Below the pieces are notes generated by a model. The model did no database searches, was not told where the DNA came from, and worked only from the letters and a program-made list of their open reading frames with translations. Of a DNA stretch of 64,000 nucleotides, positions 1-8,607 are shown in pieces. Every line of letters begins with the position of its first letter. Position 1 is the first letter of the stretch. Both the position numbers and the translations under genes were made by a program. The DNA comes from Lentzea californiensis (lineage in GTDB: Bacteria > Actinomycetota > Actinomycetes > Mycobacteriales > Pseudonocardiaceae), in NCBI RefSeq assembly GCF_024648825.1, contig NZ_JANBBE010000006.1, positions 124,001 to 188,000 on the forward strand, given 5' to 3'.

Positions 1-372
1 ACCGAGCCAGCCCAGCAGCACGTACAGCGCGATCAGGATCGTCGCGTACGGCACCATCAGGATCGCCAGCGTGAGCAGGAACAGCGCGTCGCGGCCGGGG
101 AACCGGAACCGGCCGAACGCGTAGCCGCCCAGCGTCGCGACGAACAACGTGCCACCGACGGTCAACGCGCTGACCGCGAGGCTGTTGAGCACGTGGTAGG
201 GCCGGATGCCGTTGTCGGAGGTGAAGAGCCGGTCGTAGTTCTCGAGCCCGAACCCGGTGTCCGTGCGCACCGACGCCCACCCGCTCCACAGCAGCGGGAA
301 CAGGAACAGGATCGCGAGTGCCGCGCCGGTGACGTAGTAGCCCCACCGCGAGCCGGTGCTGGATCCGGGCAT
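1..372 (-). CDS. carbohydrate ABC transporter permease, MalG type (3' end outside window)
   Basis: Second inner-membrane permease of a sugar importer. The 124 codons present begin MPGSSTG and show a first membrane segment (AALAILFLFPLLWSGW) and a second one near NSLAVSALTVGGTLFVATLGGYAFGR, the usual N-terminal half of a MalG/binding-protein-dependent permease; the EAA loop and the rest run off the left edge. Start chosen at the ATG at 370-372, 14 bases after the stop of the upstream permease, so the two are almost certainly one transcript. No ATPase gene is present; actinomycete sugar importers of this type often share the distant MsiK ATPase (family knowledge, not seen here). Confidence 0.9.
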   Translation of the reverse strand, partial: MPGSSTGSRWGYYVTGAALAILFLFPLLWSGWASVRTDTGFGLENYDRLFTSDNGIRPYHVLNSLAVSALTVGGTLFVATLGGYAFGRFRFPGRDALFLLTLAILMVPYATILIALYVLLGWLG

Positions 373-386
373 GGCTTCGGGACCTC

Positions 387-1346
387 TCACTCGGAGCGAC
401 GGCGCAGCACGCCGAACTGGACCGCGTTGAACACGAGGAGCACCGCCAGCAGCACCACCGAGATGCCCGCGGCCGAACCGAGGTCGAGGCGGATGAACGC
501 CTCCCGGTAGATCACCATCACCAGCGACGTGGTGCTGTTGTCCGGGCCGCCGCGGGTGAGGATCCAGAACTGGTCGAACGCGAGCAGCGACCCGGTCGAC
601 ATCAGCGTGAGGACCAGGGCGATCGTCGGCCGCATCAACGGCAGGGTGATCCGCCGGAACGTCTGCCAGCGCGACGCCCCGTCGATGCGGGCGGCCTCGT
701 AGACGTCGACCGGGATGGCCTGCAGACCGGTCAGCAGGATCAGCATGTTGAACCCCGCGAACCGCCACAGCACCAGCACGACCGCCGAGCCGAGCGCGGA
801 CCCGGCGCTGCCGCTGGTCCACGAGACGTAGCCGTCGACGACGCCGAGCCAGGACAGCAGGTCGTTGACCGGGCCGATCTCGTCGCTGAGCAGGCCGAGG
901 AACAGCAGCGACGCGCTGGCGAAGCCGACGGCCATCGGCAGGAAGAACGCCGCCCGCAGGAACCCGACGCCAGGCCTGCGGTGCTGGACCAGCAGGGCCA
1001 GGCCGAACGCGACCACGAACAGCAGCACGGTCATGATCGCGGTGTATTTGAGAGTGAACCAGGCCGCCGACACGACCAGTTCGTTGTCGGCGACGCCCGC
1101 GTAGTTGTTCGGGACGTTGAGCGTCGGCTTGCCCAGCAACGGCCAGCGGTGCAACGACATCCAGACGACGAGGCCGAGCGGCACCAGGAAGAACAGGCCC
1201 ACCATCACCGCCGTCGGCGCGGCGTACGCGGCGCCGGTCAATGCGCGCCTTCGCCTGCCGCCGTGGGAACGACGGCGCGTGCGAGGTGCCGGCCGGCGCT
1301 CCGGCTCCGCCCGCTCCCGCGGAGGTGACGTCATCGTCACGGGCAT
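387..1346 (-). CDS. carbohydrate ABC transporter permease, MalF type
   Basis: First permease of the importer, 319 aa. A basic cytoplasmic N-terminus is followed by about six hydrophobic segments. The EAA loop, which contacts the ATPase, is visible as YEAARIDGASRWQTFRRITLP near residue 230, and the C-terminus LVFNAVQFGVLRRRSE is typical. The ATG at 1344-1346 is chosen because it lies 5 bases after the binding-protein stop; longer in-frame starts would run into that gene. It sits between the binding protein and the second permease in one operon, so it should carry the same oligosaccharide, perhaps an arabinose- or glucan-derived sugar given the neighbouring hydrolases (inference). Confidence 0.93.
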   Translation of the reverse strand: MPVTMTSPPRERAEPERRPAPRTRRRSHGGRRRRALTGAAYAAPTAVMVGLFFLVPLGLVVWMSLHRWPLLGKPTLNVPNNYAGVADNELVVSAAWFTLKYTAIMTVLLFVVAFGLALLVQHRRPGVGFLRAAFFLPMAVGFASASLLFLGLLSDEIGPVNDLLSWLGVVDGYVSWTSGSAGSALGSAVVLVLWRFAGFNMLILLTGLQAIPVDVYEAARIDGASRWQTFRRITLPLMRPTIALVLTLMSTGSLLAFDQFWILTRGGPDNSTTSLVMVIYREAFIRLDLGSAAGISVVLLAVLLVFNAVQFGVLRRRSE

Positions 1347-1351
1347 GGCAC

Positions 1352-2626
1352 TCAGCCCTGCTGGAGCGACTTGGTGATGGCGGAGTTGCCTTCGGTGAGC
1401 GCCTTGCCCGCGTCGCCGAACAGCGCGCCCCGGACGGTCTGGAGCCACGGGCTCTGAGAGTCGTTGAAGGAGGCGTTGAAGTTCTGCGCGTACGGCGTCC
1501 TGCCCTTCGACACCAGGCTGTTGATCGTCACGAGCCGCGGATCGGCCGAGGAGTACCTGTTGGACGCCAGGTCGGTGCGGGTGGGGACGCCCTTGCTCTT
1601 CGCGACGACCTCGACCTGCGCCTCGTCCGACATCGTCCAGGCCAGGAAGTCCCACGCCTGCGCGGCTTTCCCGCTCGTGGCACCGATGCCGATCGTGTCG
1701 CCGCCGACGAACGTCGACTCACCGCCGGTGATCCCGGTGATCGGCGCGACGCCGACCTTCACGCCCTTGGCCTCCATCGCCCCGAGCCAGGCGGACGGGC
1801 CGGGGGCGATGCCGACCTTCCCGCCCTGCAACGCGCCCAGCCAGGTCGGGCCCGCCTCGTCCTTCGAGGCCGGTGCCGCCACCCCGTCCTCGTACAGCGA
1901 GCGGTAGAGCGCGAACACCTCGGCCATCTCGGTCGAGTCGACCTTCGCTTTCCTGCCGTCCGCGTCGAGCACCTCGCCGCCGGCCGCCCACACCGACGGC
2001 CAGAGGGTGAACTCGACGCAGCCGCCGCAGTTGCCGCCGAAGTAGGTCCCGTTGACCTCGCCGCCGAGTTGGTCGATCTTCCGTGCGTGGCCGGCGAACT
2101 CCCGCAGCGTGGCAGGCGGTTTCTCCGGGTCGAGGCCCGCCTTCGCGTACAGGTCCTTGTCGTAGAGCATCACCGACATGTCGATGGTGTGCGGCACCGC
2201 GAAGTTGCGTCCGTCCCAGGTGGCCGCCTTCACGTGCGAGGGCGCCACGCTGTCCTTGGCGGGGAAGGCCGCGAACCGCTCCGTCACGTCGGCCCACAGG
2301 CCCTGGGAGGCGTACTGGGCGGCGAACACCACGTCGGCGGCGAACAGGTCCGGCAGGGCTTTCGCGCCCGCGGCGGACGCGAGTTTCGCCGGGTACTCCT
2401 CGTTCGGGTACGCGGTCACCTCGACCTTGTTGCGGTGCGTCGCGTTGTAGGCGTCGGCCAGGGCCTTCGACACCGACTCGGTCGCGGCGCGGGTCCACAG
2501 GGTCAGGGTCGCCCCGTCGTCGGCGCTCGCGGTGGTGGAGTCCGGCGCGGTGCCGTTGCCGCAGGCCGTCACGGCGAGCAGGCCCGCCGTCACGACGGCG
2601 GCCAGTCGAAGACCTCTCAAGTTCAC
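1352..2626 (-). CDS. extracellular sugar-binding lipoprotein of ABC importer
   Basis: Solute-binding protein of 424 aa, family 1 type. The signal peptide ends in a lipobox, V-T-A-C with the lipidated cysteine at residue 22, so it is anchored outside the membrane. The mature part has the usual pattern of this family: LTLWTRAATE strand, AYPNEEYPAKLASA, a WPSVWAAGGEV hinge and the late FVGGDTIGIGATSGKAAQAWDFLAW segment. It lies 30 bases after the GH127-type hydrolase and 5 bases ahead of the first permease. Specificity cannot be read from the sequence; context suggests a plant cell-wall oligosaccharide. Confidence 0.93.
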   Translation of the reverse strand: MNLRGLRLAAVVTAGLLAVTACGNGTAPDSTTASADDGATLTLWTRAATESVSKALADAYNATHRNKVEVTAYPNEEYPAKLASAAGAKALPDLFAADVVFAAQYASQGLWADVTERFAAFPAKDSVAPSHVKAATWDGRNFAVPHTIDMSVMLYDKDLYAKAGLDPEKPPATLREFAGHARKIDQLGGEVNGTYFGGNCGGCVEFTLWPSVWAAGGEVLDADGRKAKVDSTEMAEVFALYRSLYEDGVAAPASKDEAGPTWLGALQGGKVGIAPGPSAWLGAMEAKGVKVGVAPITGITGGESTFVGGDTIGIGATSGKAAQAWDFLAWTMSDEAQVEVVAKSKGVPTRTDLASNRYSSADPRLVTINSLVSKGRTPYAQNFNASFNDSQSPWLQTVRGALFGDAGKALTEGNSAITKSLQQG

Positions 2627-2656
2627 CGGGTGTCCCCTCTTGCGTTGACGGGTGGG

Positions 2657-4561
2657 TCAGGTGGTCGGCAGCCACACGCGCATGGTCGACGGACCTCTGC
2701 GGGCCCAGCGGTGGTACGGCACCAGGCGCAGCAACGCCGTGCCGGTGCTCAACGCCGGTTCGACCGCCCCGTACGGCCACGGCGCCTCGGCGGGGACGAC
2801 GAACCACGCGCGCACCACGACTTTCCCGCCGTCGTCGGCGGGCTGGGCGGTGACCTCGACTCGCAGGGCGTCGAGGTCACCGCTCTCGCCGTCGACGGAC
2901 TCCGCGCAGAACACCACCGGCCCTCGTTCGACGGCGACACAGCCCCGTACCGCGTCGATGCGCGGGTCGGGACGGGTGAAGCGGGGCCGCACCGGCAGTT
3001 CGAGGCGGACCTCCTCCCCCACCGCGAAGTCGCGCCGCACGACCAGATCGCCGGCCGGGACGGTGCGGCGTCCGTCCGCCGTCACGAGCACCGCACCGTC
3101 CGCCCACCGCGGCACCCGCAGGGTCAGTGGCCACAGCCCGCCGTCGGTCCGGGTGATCCGCACGGTCACGACGCCGTCGTCGGGGTAGTCCGTGCGCATC
3201 GTCAGCGCCACCCGGCGGCCGTCCGCGAGCGCCGTGTCGACCTCGGCGTCGGCGTACTGGTGCACGCGCAGGCCGGCGTCGTCGGCCGTGACGAGGTAGG
3301 TCGACAGGCTCGCCAGGAGGCGGGCGACGTTGGGCAGGCAGCAGGACACCTCGAACCACGGGGCCCTGGGGCCGCCACCGAACCCCAGCTGCTCCTCGTC
3401 GCCGGGCAGCGTCGCGGTGGGGACGCGCTGGTGCAACGTGTTGGCGTAGAAGAAGGACCGGCCGTCGTCGCCGATGGCCGTGGCGACGACGTTGTAGAGG
3501 ACGCGCTCGATGAAGTCGCCGTAACGCCCCTCGCCGGTGGCCAGCAGGAGGCGCCAGGCGAGCATGACCGCGGCCACCCCGGCGCAGGTCTCGGAGTAGG
3601 CGCGGTCGGCGGGCAGGACGAAGTCGTCGCCGAACGCCTCGTCCTCGTGCCGCGACCCCATCCCGCCGGTCAGGTAGGTGCGCCGGGCGAGGGTGCGGTC
3701 GAACTGCTCGGCGACCGCGGCCAGCAGTTCGTCGTCGCCGTTCTCGACCGCGACGTCGACGGCACCGCACGCCAGGTACAGCGACCGCACCGAGTGTCCA
3801 CGAAGGACGGTCGCGGTCAGCACGGGGACGTCGTCATTGGAGTACGCCCAGCCGAAGTGGTGTGGCGGCAGGGTCCGGTGACCGCGCCGTTCGAGGAAGA
3901 GCGCGGCCTGGTCGAGGTAGCGCTGCTCACCGGTCAGCCGCGCCAGTTCCACCAGCGCCACCTCGATCTCCGGATGCCCGCACAGGCCCCACACCCCGTC
4001 CGGCCCGAACGTCCGGCACACGTGGTCGGCGGCGCGGCGGGCGACGTCGAGCAGCGGAGTCCCGACGTCGGTCCGCGCCGCGGCCACGGCCGCCTGGAGC
4101 AGGTGGCCGGTGCAGTACAGCTCGTGCCCTGACGCCAGGTCGCTGTACCGGGGCCGCTGGCCTTCGCGGCCGAACGCCGTGTTGAGGTAGCCGTCCGGCG
4201 ACTGCGCCGAGGCGATGGCGGCGGTCAGCTCCTCGATGCCGGAGACCAGGTCGCGCTCGCCGGTGCGGGCGAACTCCCAGGCCATGGCCTCGACGAGCTT
4301 GTAGACCTCCGAGTCGGAGAACTCCCGGCCCCGCCGGTCGGGCGATCCGAGGCCGCCGGTGGTGAAGTTGCCGATCCACCCGAGCCGGTCCATCCACGAC
4401 CGGGCGTGCTGCAGCGTGGCGTCGCCGTTGACCTGCTGGCGCGCGGCCCAGAAACCTCCGGTGATCCGCACCTCGCCGAGCCCCAGCGGGCGCAGGGCCC
4501 CGCGGGACGGCACGACCGGGCGACCACCGACGAGATCGGCGTTCCGCGACGTCACAGTCAT
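2657..4561 (-). CDS. GH127-family beta-L-arabinofuranosidase-like hydrolase
   Basis: Probable beta-L-arabinofuranosidase, 634 aa, no signal peptide, so it would act in the cytoplasm on imported oligosaccharides. GH127 enzymes use a cysteine nucleophile held by a zinc site made of one Glu and three Cys; the matching residues are visible: E324 and C326 in YSETCAG, and C407-C408 in SCCLPNVAR. An alpha/alpha barrel (LVEAMAWEFARTG, SGHELYCTGHLLQAAVA) and C-terminal beta domains follow the family layout. The ATG at 4559-4561 is preceded by GGAGGA; a longer frame upstream would cross the operator. It heads the operon with the importer and is divergent from the LacI-type regulator, so it is likely repressed by it. 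Confidence 0.88.
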   Translation of the reverse strand: MTVTSRNADLVGGRPVVPSRGALRPLGLGEVRITGGFWAARQQVNGDATLQHARSWMDRLGWIGNFTTGGLGSPDRRGREFSDSEVYKLVEAMAWEFARTGERDLVSGIEELTAAIASAQSPDGYLNTAFGREGQRPRYSDLASGHELYCTGHLLQAAVAAARTDVGTPLLDVARRAADHVCRTFGPDGVWGLCGHPEIEVALVELARLTGEQRYLDQAALFLERRGHRTLPPHHFGWAYSNDDVPVLTATVLRGHSVRSLYLACGAVDVAVENGDDELLAAVAEQFDRTLARRTYLTGGMGSRHEDEAFGDDFVLPADRAYSETCAGVAAVMLAWRLLLATGEGRYGDFIERVLYNVVATAIGDDGRSFFYANTLHQRVPTATLPGDEEQLGFGGGPRAPWFEVSCCLPNVARLLASLSTYLVTADDAGLRVHQYADAEVDTALADGRRVALTMRTDYPDDGVVTVRITRTDGGLWPLTLRVPRWADGAVLVTADGRRTVPAGDLVVRRDFAVGEEVRLELPVRPRFTRPDPRIDAVRGCVAVERGPVVFCAESVDGESGDLDALRVEVTAQPADDGGKVVVRAWFVVPAEAPWPYGAVEPALSTGTALLRLVPYHRWARRGPSTMRVWLPTT

Positions 4562-4585
4562 CCGGGTCCTCCTGCCACCTAGTGC

Positions 4586-4599
4586 TGGGAACGTTCCCA
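4586..4599. promoter_or_regulatory. LacI/CebR-type operator
   Basis: Perfect 14-bp palindrome TGGGAACGTTCCCA, 25 bases upstream of the GH127 gene start and between it and the divergent LacI-type regulator. It differs only at the centre from the CebR operator of Streptomyces (TGGGAGCGCTCCCA), a copy of which precedes the GH12 gene. Likely bound by the adjacent regulator, repressing the hydrolase-importer operon and possibly its own gene. Confidence 0.8.
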
Positions 4600-4749
4600 A
4601 CCGTCGTGCTGCAGTCACGATGGCGACCGAAATCCTTTTCGGCAATCTGCCATTCGTGTCACGGGAATGTCACCCGCTGCGCTCTCTACACAGGCCGTGC
4701 CGCCCGGCTACAGTCGAATCGGCGGTCGAAATCGTTCGAAAGGTTTTCG

Positions 4750-5775
4750 GTGAGCAGGAGACGGTCCGACGTGGTGACCCTCGGCGACGTGGCCAAGCTG
4801 GCAGGCGTCTCGATCGCCACCGCTTCCAAGGCGCTCAACGCACGCGCCCAGGTCGCCCCGGCCACGCGCGAGCGCGTGCTGCGCTCGGCGGCCGAACTCT
4901 CGTTCCAGCCCAACGCACTCGCCAGGGGGCTGATCTCCGGACGCACCCGCACCATCGGGCTGCTCACCGACGAGCTCGCGGGCCGGTTCTCCATCCCGAT
5001 CCTGCTCGGCGCGGAGAACGCGCTGGCGAACGAGCAGATGTCGGTGCTGCTCTGCGACGCCCGCGGCGACGCCATCCGCCGCCAGCACTACATCCGCACC
5101 CTGCTCGCCCGTCAGGTCGACGGGTTCATCATCCTCGGCGACAGCAACGACCTCCGCCCCTCGCTCACCCGTGACATCCCGGTGCCGGTCGTCTACGTCT
5201 ACTGCGAGTCCACCGACCCGGACGACTTCTCCGTGCTGGCCGACGACGAGGGCGGCGCACGACTGGCCGCGGCACACTTGGTGTCGTTGCGGCGCAAGCA
5301 CATCGCCCACATCACGGGACCCGAGTCCTACCGGGCCGCACGCGACCGGGTCACCGGGCTGACCGACGTGCTGACCGAACACGGCCTCACCCTCGCGGGC
5401 GGCGCGCCGCTGTACGGCGAGTGGTCCCAGCGCTGGGGCAGGCAGGCCGCCCGCATGCTCCTCGCCGGCAGCCCGGAGGTCGACGCGGTCTTCTGCGGCA
5501 ACGACCAGATCGCGACCGGCGTCGCCGACACGCTCACCGACCTCGGCCGGACCATCCCCGACGACGTCGCCGTCGTCGGCTACGACAACTGGGAGATCTT
5601 CGCCGCGGACTGCCGGCTCCCACTGACCACTGTGGACCTCAACCTGGAGCAGCTGGGCACGACGGCGGCCACCCACCTGTTCGCCGCACTGGACGGGCAG
5701 ACCCGCTCCGGCGTGATCCGCCAGCCGTGCAGGCTCGTCGTCCGCGAGTCCACAGCACCACTCCCCTCCCGGTGA
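4750..5775 (+). CDS. LacI-family transcriptional regulator (CebR-like)
   Basis: DNA-binding repressor of about 341 aa. The N-terminal helix-turn-helix is plain: VTLGDVAKLAGVSIATASKALNARAQVAPATRERV, then the hinge helix FQPNALARGL and a periplasmic-binding-protein-like sugar-sensing domain (IGLLTDELAGRFSIPILLGAE to AVVGYDNWEIFAADCRLPLTTVDLNLEQLG). The GTG at 4750 is preceded by AAAGG; GTG codons at 4771 or 4774 behind AGGAG are equally possible and would remove only 7-8 residues. It sits between two hydrolase units that both carry a TGGGANCGNTCCCA-type operator, so it is the likely local repressor, with a plant-derived oligosaccharide as inducer (inference). Confidence 0.9.
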   Translation: MSRRRSDVVTLGDVAKLAGVSIATASKALNARAQVAPATRERVLRSAAELSFQPNALARGLISGRTRTIGLLTDELAGRFSIPILLGAENALANEQMSVLLCDARGDAIRRQHYIRTLLARQVDGFIILGDSNDLRPSLTRDIPVPVVYVYCESTDPDDFSVLADDEGGARLAAAHLVSLRRKHIAHITGPESYRAARDRVTGLTDVLTEHGLTLAGGAPLYGEWSQRWGRQAARMLLAGSPEVDAVFCGNDQIATGVADTLTDLGRTIPDDVAVVGYDNWEIFAADCRLPLTTVDLNLEQLGTTAATHLFAALDGQTRSGVIRQPCRLVVRESTAPLPSR

Positions 5776-5941
5776 GTTGTTCGCCTGGCTGAGCATCATT
5801 CGTCGAATCGACGCGGTCTTCGACTGCTCGGTAGAAGTCGAGGCAACCGGCAAAAGCCTCATATGAACAGCCAATTTTGTTTCGCACGAACGCATTCACG
5901 TCCATTCGACGATCTGCGCGCTTGTTGACATCCCGGTATCT

Positions 5942-5955
5942 TGGGAGCGCTCCCA
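5942..5955. promoter_or_regulatory. CebR-type operator over the GH12 promoter
   Basis: Perfect palindrome TGGGAGCGCTCCCA, identical to the known CebR box of Streptomyces. A -35-like TTGACA lies at 5925-5930, and a 17-base spacer would place the -10 region at about 5948, inside the operator. Bound repressor would therefore block polymerase directly. The operator ends 22 bases before the GH12 start codon. Confidence 0.85.
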
Positions 5956-5977
5956 GACCTCTGTCATTGGAGTCATC

Positions 5978-6727
5978 ATGCGAAGGACCATCCGTGCAGT
6001 GGCTGCTGCCGGCTTGTTGGTCGCGAGCACTCTCGTCGCGACCGCCGGCCCCGCTCACGCCGACGTGACCATCTGCGACCAGTACGGCTCAACGACCATC
6101 CAGGGTCGCTACGTGGTGCAGAACAACCGGTGGGGCACCTCGGCCCAGCAGTGCATCAACGTCACGTCATCCGGCTTCCAGATCACCCGCCAGCAGGGCT
6201 CGTCCCCGACCAACGGGGCGCCGGTGTCGTACCCGTCGGCGTTCCTCGGCTGCCACTACACCAACTGCTCCCCCGGCTCCACCCTGCCGATGCAGGTCAG
6301 CCGGATCCGCAGCGCCACGTCGTCCATCAACTACCGGTACACCGGCGGCACCTACAACGCCTCCTACGACATCTGGCTCGACCCCACCCCGAAGACCAAC
6401 GGCGTGAACCAGATGGAGATCATGATCTGGTTCAACCGCCAGGGCTCGATCCAGCCCATCGGCAGCGCGGTCGGCACGACGAACATCGGTGGGCGCAGCT
6501 GGCAGGTGTGGCGCGGCAACAACGGCGGCAACAACGTCATCTCCTACGTCGCGCCGTCCCCGATCAACTCGTGGTCGTTCAGCGTGCTCGACTTCATCAA
6601 CGACGTGCGCGCCCGCGGTGCGATCACGAACTCCTGGTACCTGACCAGCATCCAGGCCGGGTTCGAGCCTTGGAACGGTGGTGTCGGGTTGGCGGTCGAC
6701 AACTTCTCGGCGTCGGTCAGCGGCTGA
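5978..6727 (+). CDS. secreted GH12 endoglucanase (cellulase or xyloglucanase)
   Basis: Secreted glycoside hydrolase family 12 enzyme, 249 aa. A Sec signal peptide ends at AHA28. The mature protein starts with the family hallmark TICDQYGSTTIQGRYVVQNNRWG. The two catalytic glutamates are visible: nucleophile E147 in NQMEIMIW and acid/base E230 in GFEPWNGG. The first four mature cysteines (33, 59, 92, 97) could form disulfides. No carbohydrate-binding module follows, unlike many Streptomyces GH12 enzymes, so it may act on soluble or hemicellulosic beta-glucan. GGAG lies 6 bases before the ATG. It is controlled by the CebR-type box upstream and ends in a strong hairpin. Confidence 0.93.
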   Translation: MRRTIRAVAAAGLLVASTLVATAGPAHADVTICDQYGSTTIQGRYVVQNNRWGTSAQQCINVTSSGFQITRQQGSSPTNGAPVSYPSAFLGCHYTNCSPGSTLPMQVSRIRSATSSINYRYTGGTYNASYDIWLDPTPKTNGVNQMEIMIWFNRQGSIQPIGSAVGTTNIGGRSWQVWRGNNGGNNVISYVAPSPINSWSFSVLDFINDVRARGAITNSWYLTSIQAGFEPWNGGVGLAVDNFSASVSG

Positions 6728-6748
6728 AACGAACGGACATTGACACAA

Positions 6749-6779
6749 CACGCGACGGCCTTGTCCAGGCCGTCGCGTG
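6749..6779 (+). terminator. hairpin terminator after GH12 gene
   Basis: Perfect 13-bp stem (6749-6761 with 6767-6779) and a 5-base loop, GC-rich, 21 bases after the GH12 stop. No T-run follows, as is common for actinobacterial terminators. Confidence 0.75.
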
Positions 6780-6835
6780 CTGTGTCTCAAACAGACAGAC
6801 GACCATCACGGCTGTCTGCGAGGAAGCGGGAAAGC

Positions 6836-7522
6836 GTGTCACCGGTCGCAGAAGAGAAGCTGCACGCATGGCGGATCGAAGCCCGTGAATACGCCCGGCA
6901 GGAGGCGCGTCGCGGCAGGCGTTTCGCGTTCACCCGCCTAATACCGGCGCGGACCGCGCTGGTGGTCATCGACATGGTGCCGTTCTTCGTGGCCGACAAT
7001 CCGTACTGCCGGGGCATCGTGCCCAACATCAGCCGCCTCGCGCAGACCCTCCGGACGGCCGGCGGCACGGTGGCGTGGGTCCTGCCGGCGGTGACGGAAC
7101 AGAAGGCGGTAGCTGAGGAGTTCTTCGGTCCGGAAGTGGCTGAGGTGTTCCGCACCTCTGGCGGTACGGGTCCATTGACGGAACGTCTTTGGCGGGACTT
7201 CACGGTCCACGACGACGACGTCCTGGTCGAGAAGTCCGCGCCCAGCGCCTTCTTCCCCGGCCGTTGCCCGCTGCCGGAGTTGTTGGAGCATCGAGGAATC
7301 GACACCGTCCTGATCACAGGAACGGTCACCAACGTGTGCTGTGAGTCCTCGGCTCGTGATGCGAGCACCCTGGGACTGCGTGTGATCATGATCGCCGACG
7401 CCAACGCCGCACGACGCGACGAAGACCACAACGCCACGCTGTACACCATCTATCGGACGTTCGGCGATGTCCGCCCCACGTCCGAGGTGACGGCGATGCT
7501 CGAAGAGCACGAGACCGCATGA
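6836..7522 (+). CDS. isochorismatase-family cysteine hydrolase
   Basis: Single-domain hydrolase of 228 aa with the isochorismatase/nicotinamidase fold. The catalytic triad can be placed: D46 in ALVVIDMVPFF, K133 in VEKSAPSAFF, and C168, the first cysteine of TNVCCESSARDA. The last motif is typical of the amidase-like branch, so an amide (nicotinamide, carbamate, ureide) is a likelier substrate than isochorismate. The GTG at 6836 is chosen because GAGGAA lies upstream and because an upstream ATG would start inside the terminator hairpin. It is a monocistronic-looking gene facing a convergent peptidase remnant. Confidence 0.85.
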   Translation: MSPVAEEKLHAWRIEAREYARQEARRGRRFAFTRLIPARTALVVIDMVPFFVADNPYCRGIVPNISRLAQTLRTAGGTVAWVLPAVTEQKAVAEEFFGPEVAEVFRTSGGTGPLTERLWRDFTVHDDDVLVEKSAPSAFFPGRCPLPELLEHRGIDTVLITGTVTNVCCESSARDASTLGLRVIMIADANAARRDEDHNATLYTIYRTFGDVRPTSEVTAMLEEHETA

Positions 7523-7603
7523 CCTGCCGCGAGACTGGCCGGGGGCACCACCAGCCGGTCCTGGACGCCGTCGTGGCGCCCGGGACCGGCCCTTGGGCTG
7601 GTG

Positions 7604-8292
7604 TCAGGGCTTCTCGAAGTGCTGGTAGTCGATCGGCGTGTCCCAGAGCCGCCCCACGTCCAGCCGCGCGTGGTGAACGCCTGCTCGGTGACGTCGCCCG
7701 CGTGGATCATGCCGGGCACGTTCTGGGTGCGGTCGACGTAGGGCGCGCCGTTGGGCGGGTAGACCGCGCCGCTGCGGGAGATGTACGGGTTCTGCACGGG
7801 GTTGATGTCGATGGCCCGTCCGTAGGAGTGGTTGGACCAGGCGGTGCCGCCCGTGATCGGCCGGCAGTTGAACGCCGAGGTGTTGTTCGCCGCCATCGAC
7901 GCGTCGTCGTCGGAGTCGTAGTTCTCCACGGTCTCCATCCGCTGGATGGGAAACCGGCCGAAGTACAGGTCGGCGAAGACGCGGGCGACCTCGGTGGCGA
8001 GATCGGCGTTGACGACCAGTTCGCCGCGGTGCACCGCACCGTCGAAGCCGACGAAGTTCAGGTTGACCAGCCGCAGTTGATCGGGCCCGACGGGACAGCC
8101 TTCGCGCCAGCTGGATGCGAGCCGCTTCGTGGTGACCGGCTTGATGACGGCGACGTAGGGCGGGAGGCCGCTGCCGGCCGGCGCGGCGAGCTCCACGGTC
8201 CGGACAGTGGAGGCGGGCGCCGGCGTGGTGCCGACCAGGACCACGGACAGAGTGAGCGCGATGAGCGCCAAAACTCTGGTTCTCGACTTCAC
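7604..8292 (-). pseudogene. M15-family D-Ala-D-Ala carboxypeptidase-like protein, frameshifted near C-terminus
   Basis: Secreted zinc peptidase of the M15 group. A signal peptide ends near residue 28, and the first zinc-site motif SNHSYGRAIDIN (H155, D162) is intact. After GWTWGG (residue 215) the frame breaks: the expected LWDTPIDYQHFEKP, which carries the last zinc ligand, is in another frame and ends at 7604. On the coding strand only two bases (7647-7646) stand where one codon is expected, so a single missing base explains it. As written, the frame runs on to 7450, into the isochorismatase gene, with no meaning. This is either a recent inactivating deletion or a base-calling error; the rest of the gene looks under selection. 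Confidence 0.75.
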
Positions 8293-8607
8293 AGTGCTTC
8301 CTCTCGATCTCCGCTACGACAGAGCGGAATCCACCTACCGGGCCACGTAGGAGAAGCAGCTCATCGACCGCGATCGCCAGTGGGCTGTTCCCGGCTGTTC
8401 CACCCAGCCGCGCGAAGACGCCCTCGGGATCGAGCCTGCCAGCGGTGCGCGAACAACGTCCGCTCATGCGGACGAGCGCGCGGGTTGGGACGAGTCGGTC
8501 GGTGCTGGTTCGGCATGGTGACCATGTCGGTCTCGCTCGCACAGTGGTCATGTCGGCCGGTCTGGGCGTGAGCGTGCCGAACGTGTCCGTGAGCGACGAT
8601 CGCGCCG
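8293..8607. other. intergenic, no gene recognised
   Basis: The 315 bases between the M15 gene and the TPR gene hold no convincing coding frame. An imperfect direct repeat, around ACCATGTCGG (8521) and GTCATGTCGG (8547), is the only local structure noticed. Confidence 0.5.

Noticed and set aside
1241..4132. Very long + strand frame opposite the permease, binding protein and GH127 genes
   Set aside because: Low-complexity Arg/Gly/His-rich translation with no domain; it is the antisense shadow of real minus-strand genes in GC-rich DNA.
7450..7603. Extension of the M15 frame into the isochorismatase gene
   Set aside because: It follows a frameshift and has no family similarity; the true end lies in another frame at 7604.
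8500..8600. Imperfect direct repeats as a CRISPR array or iteron
   Set aside because: Only two degenerate copies without regular spacing.
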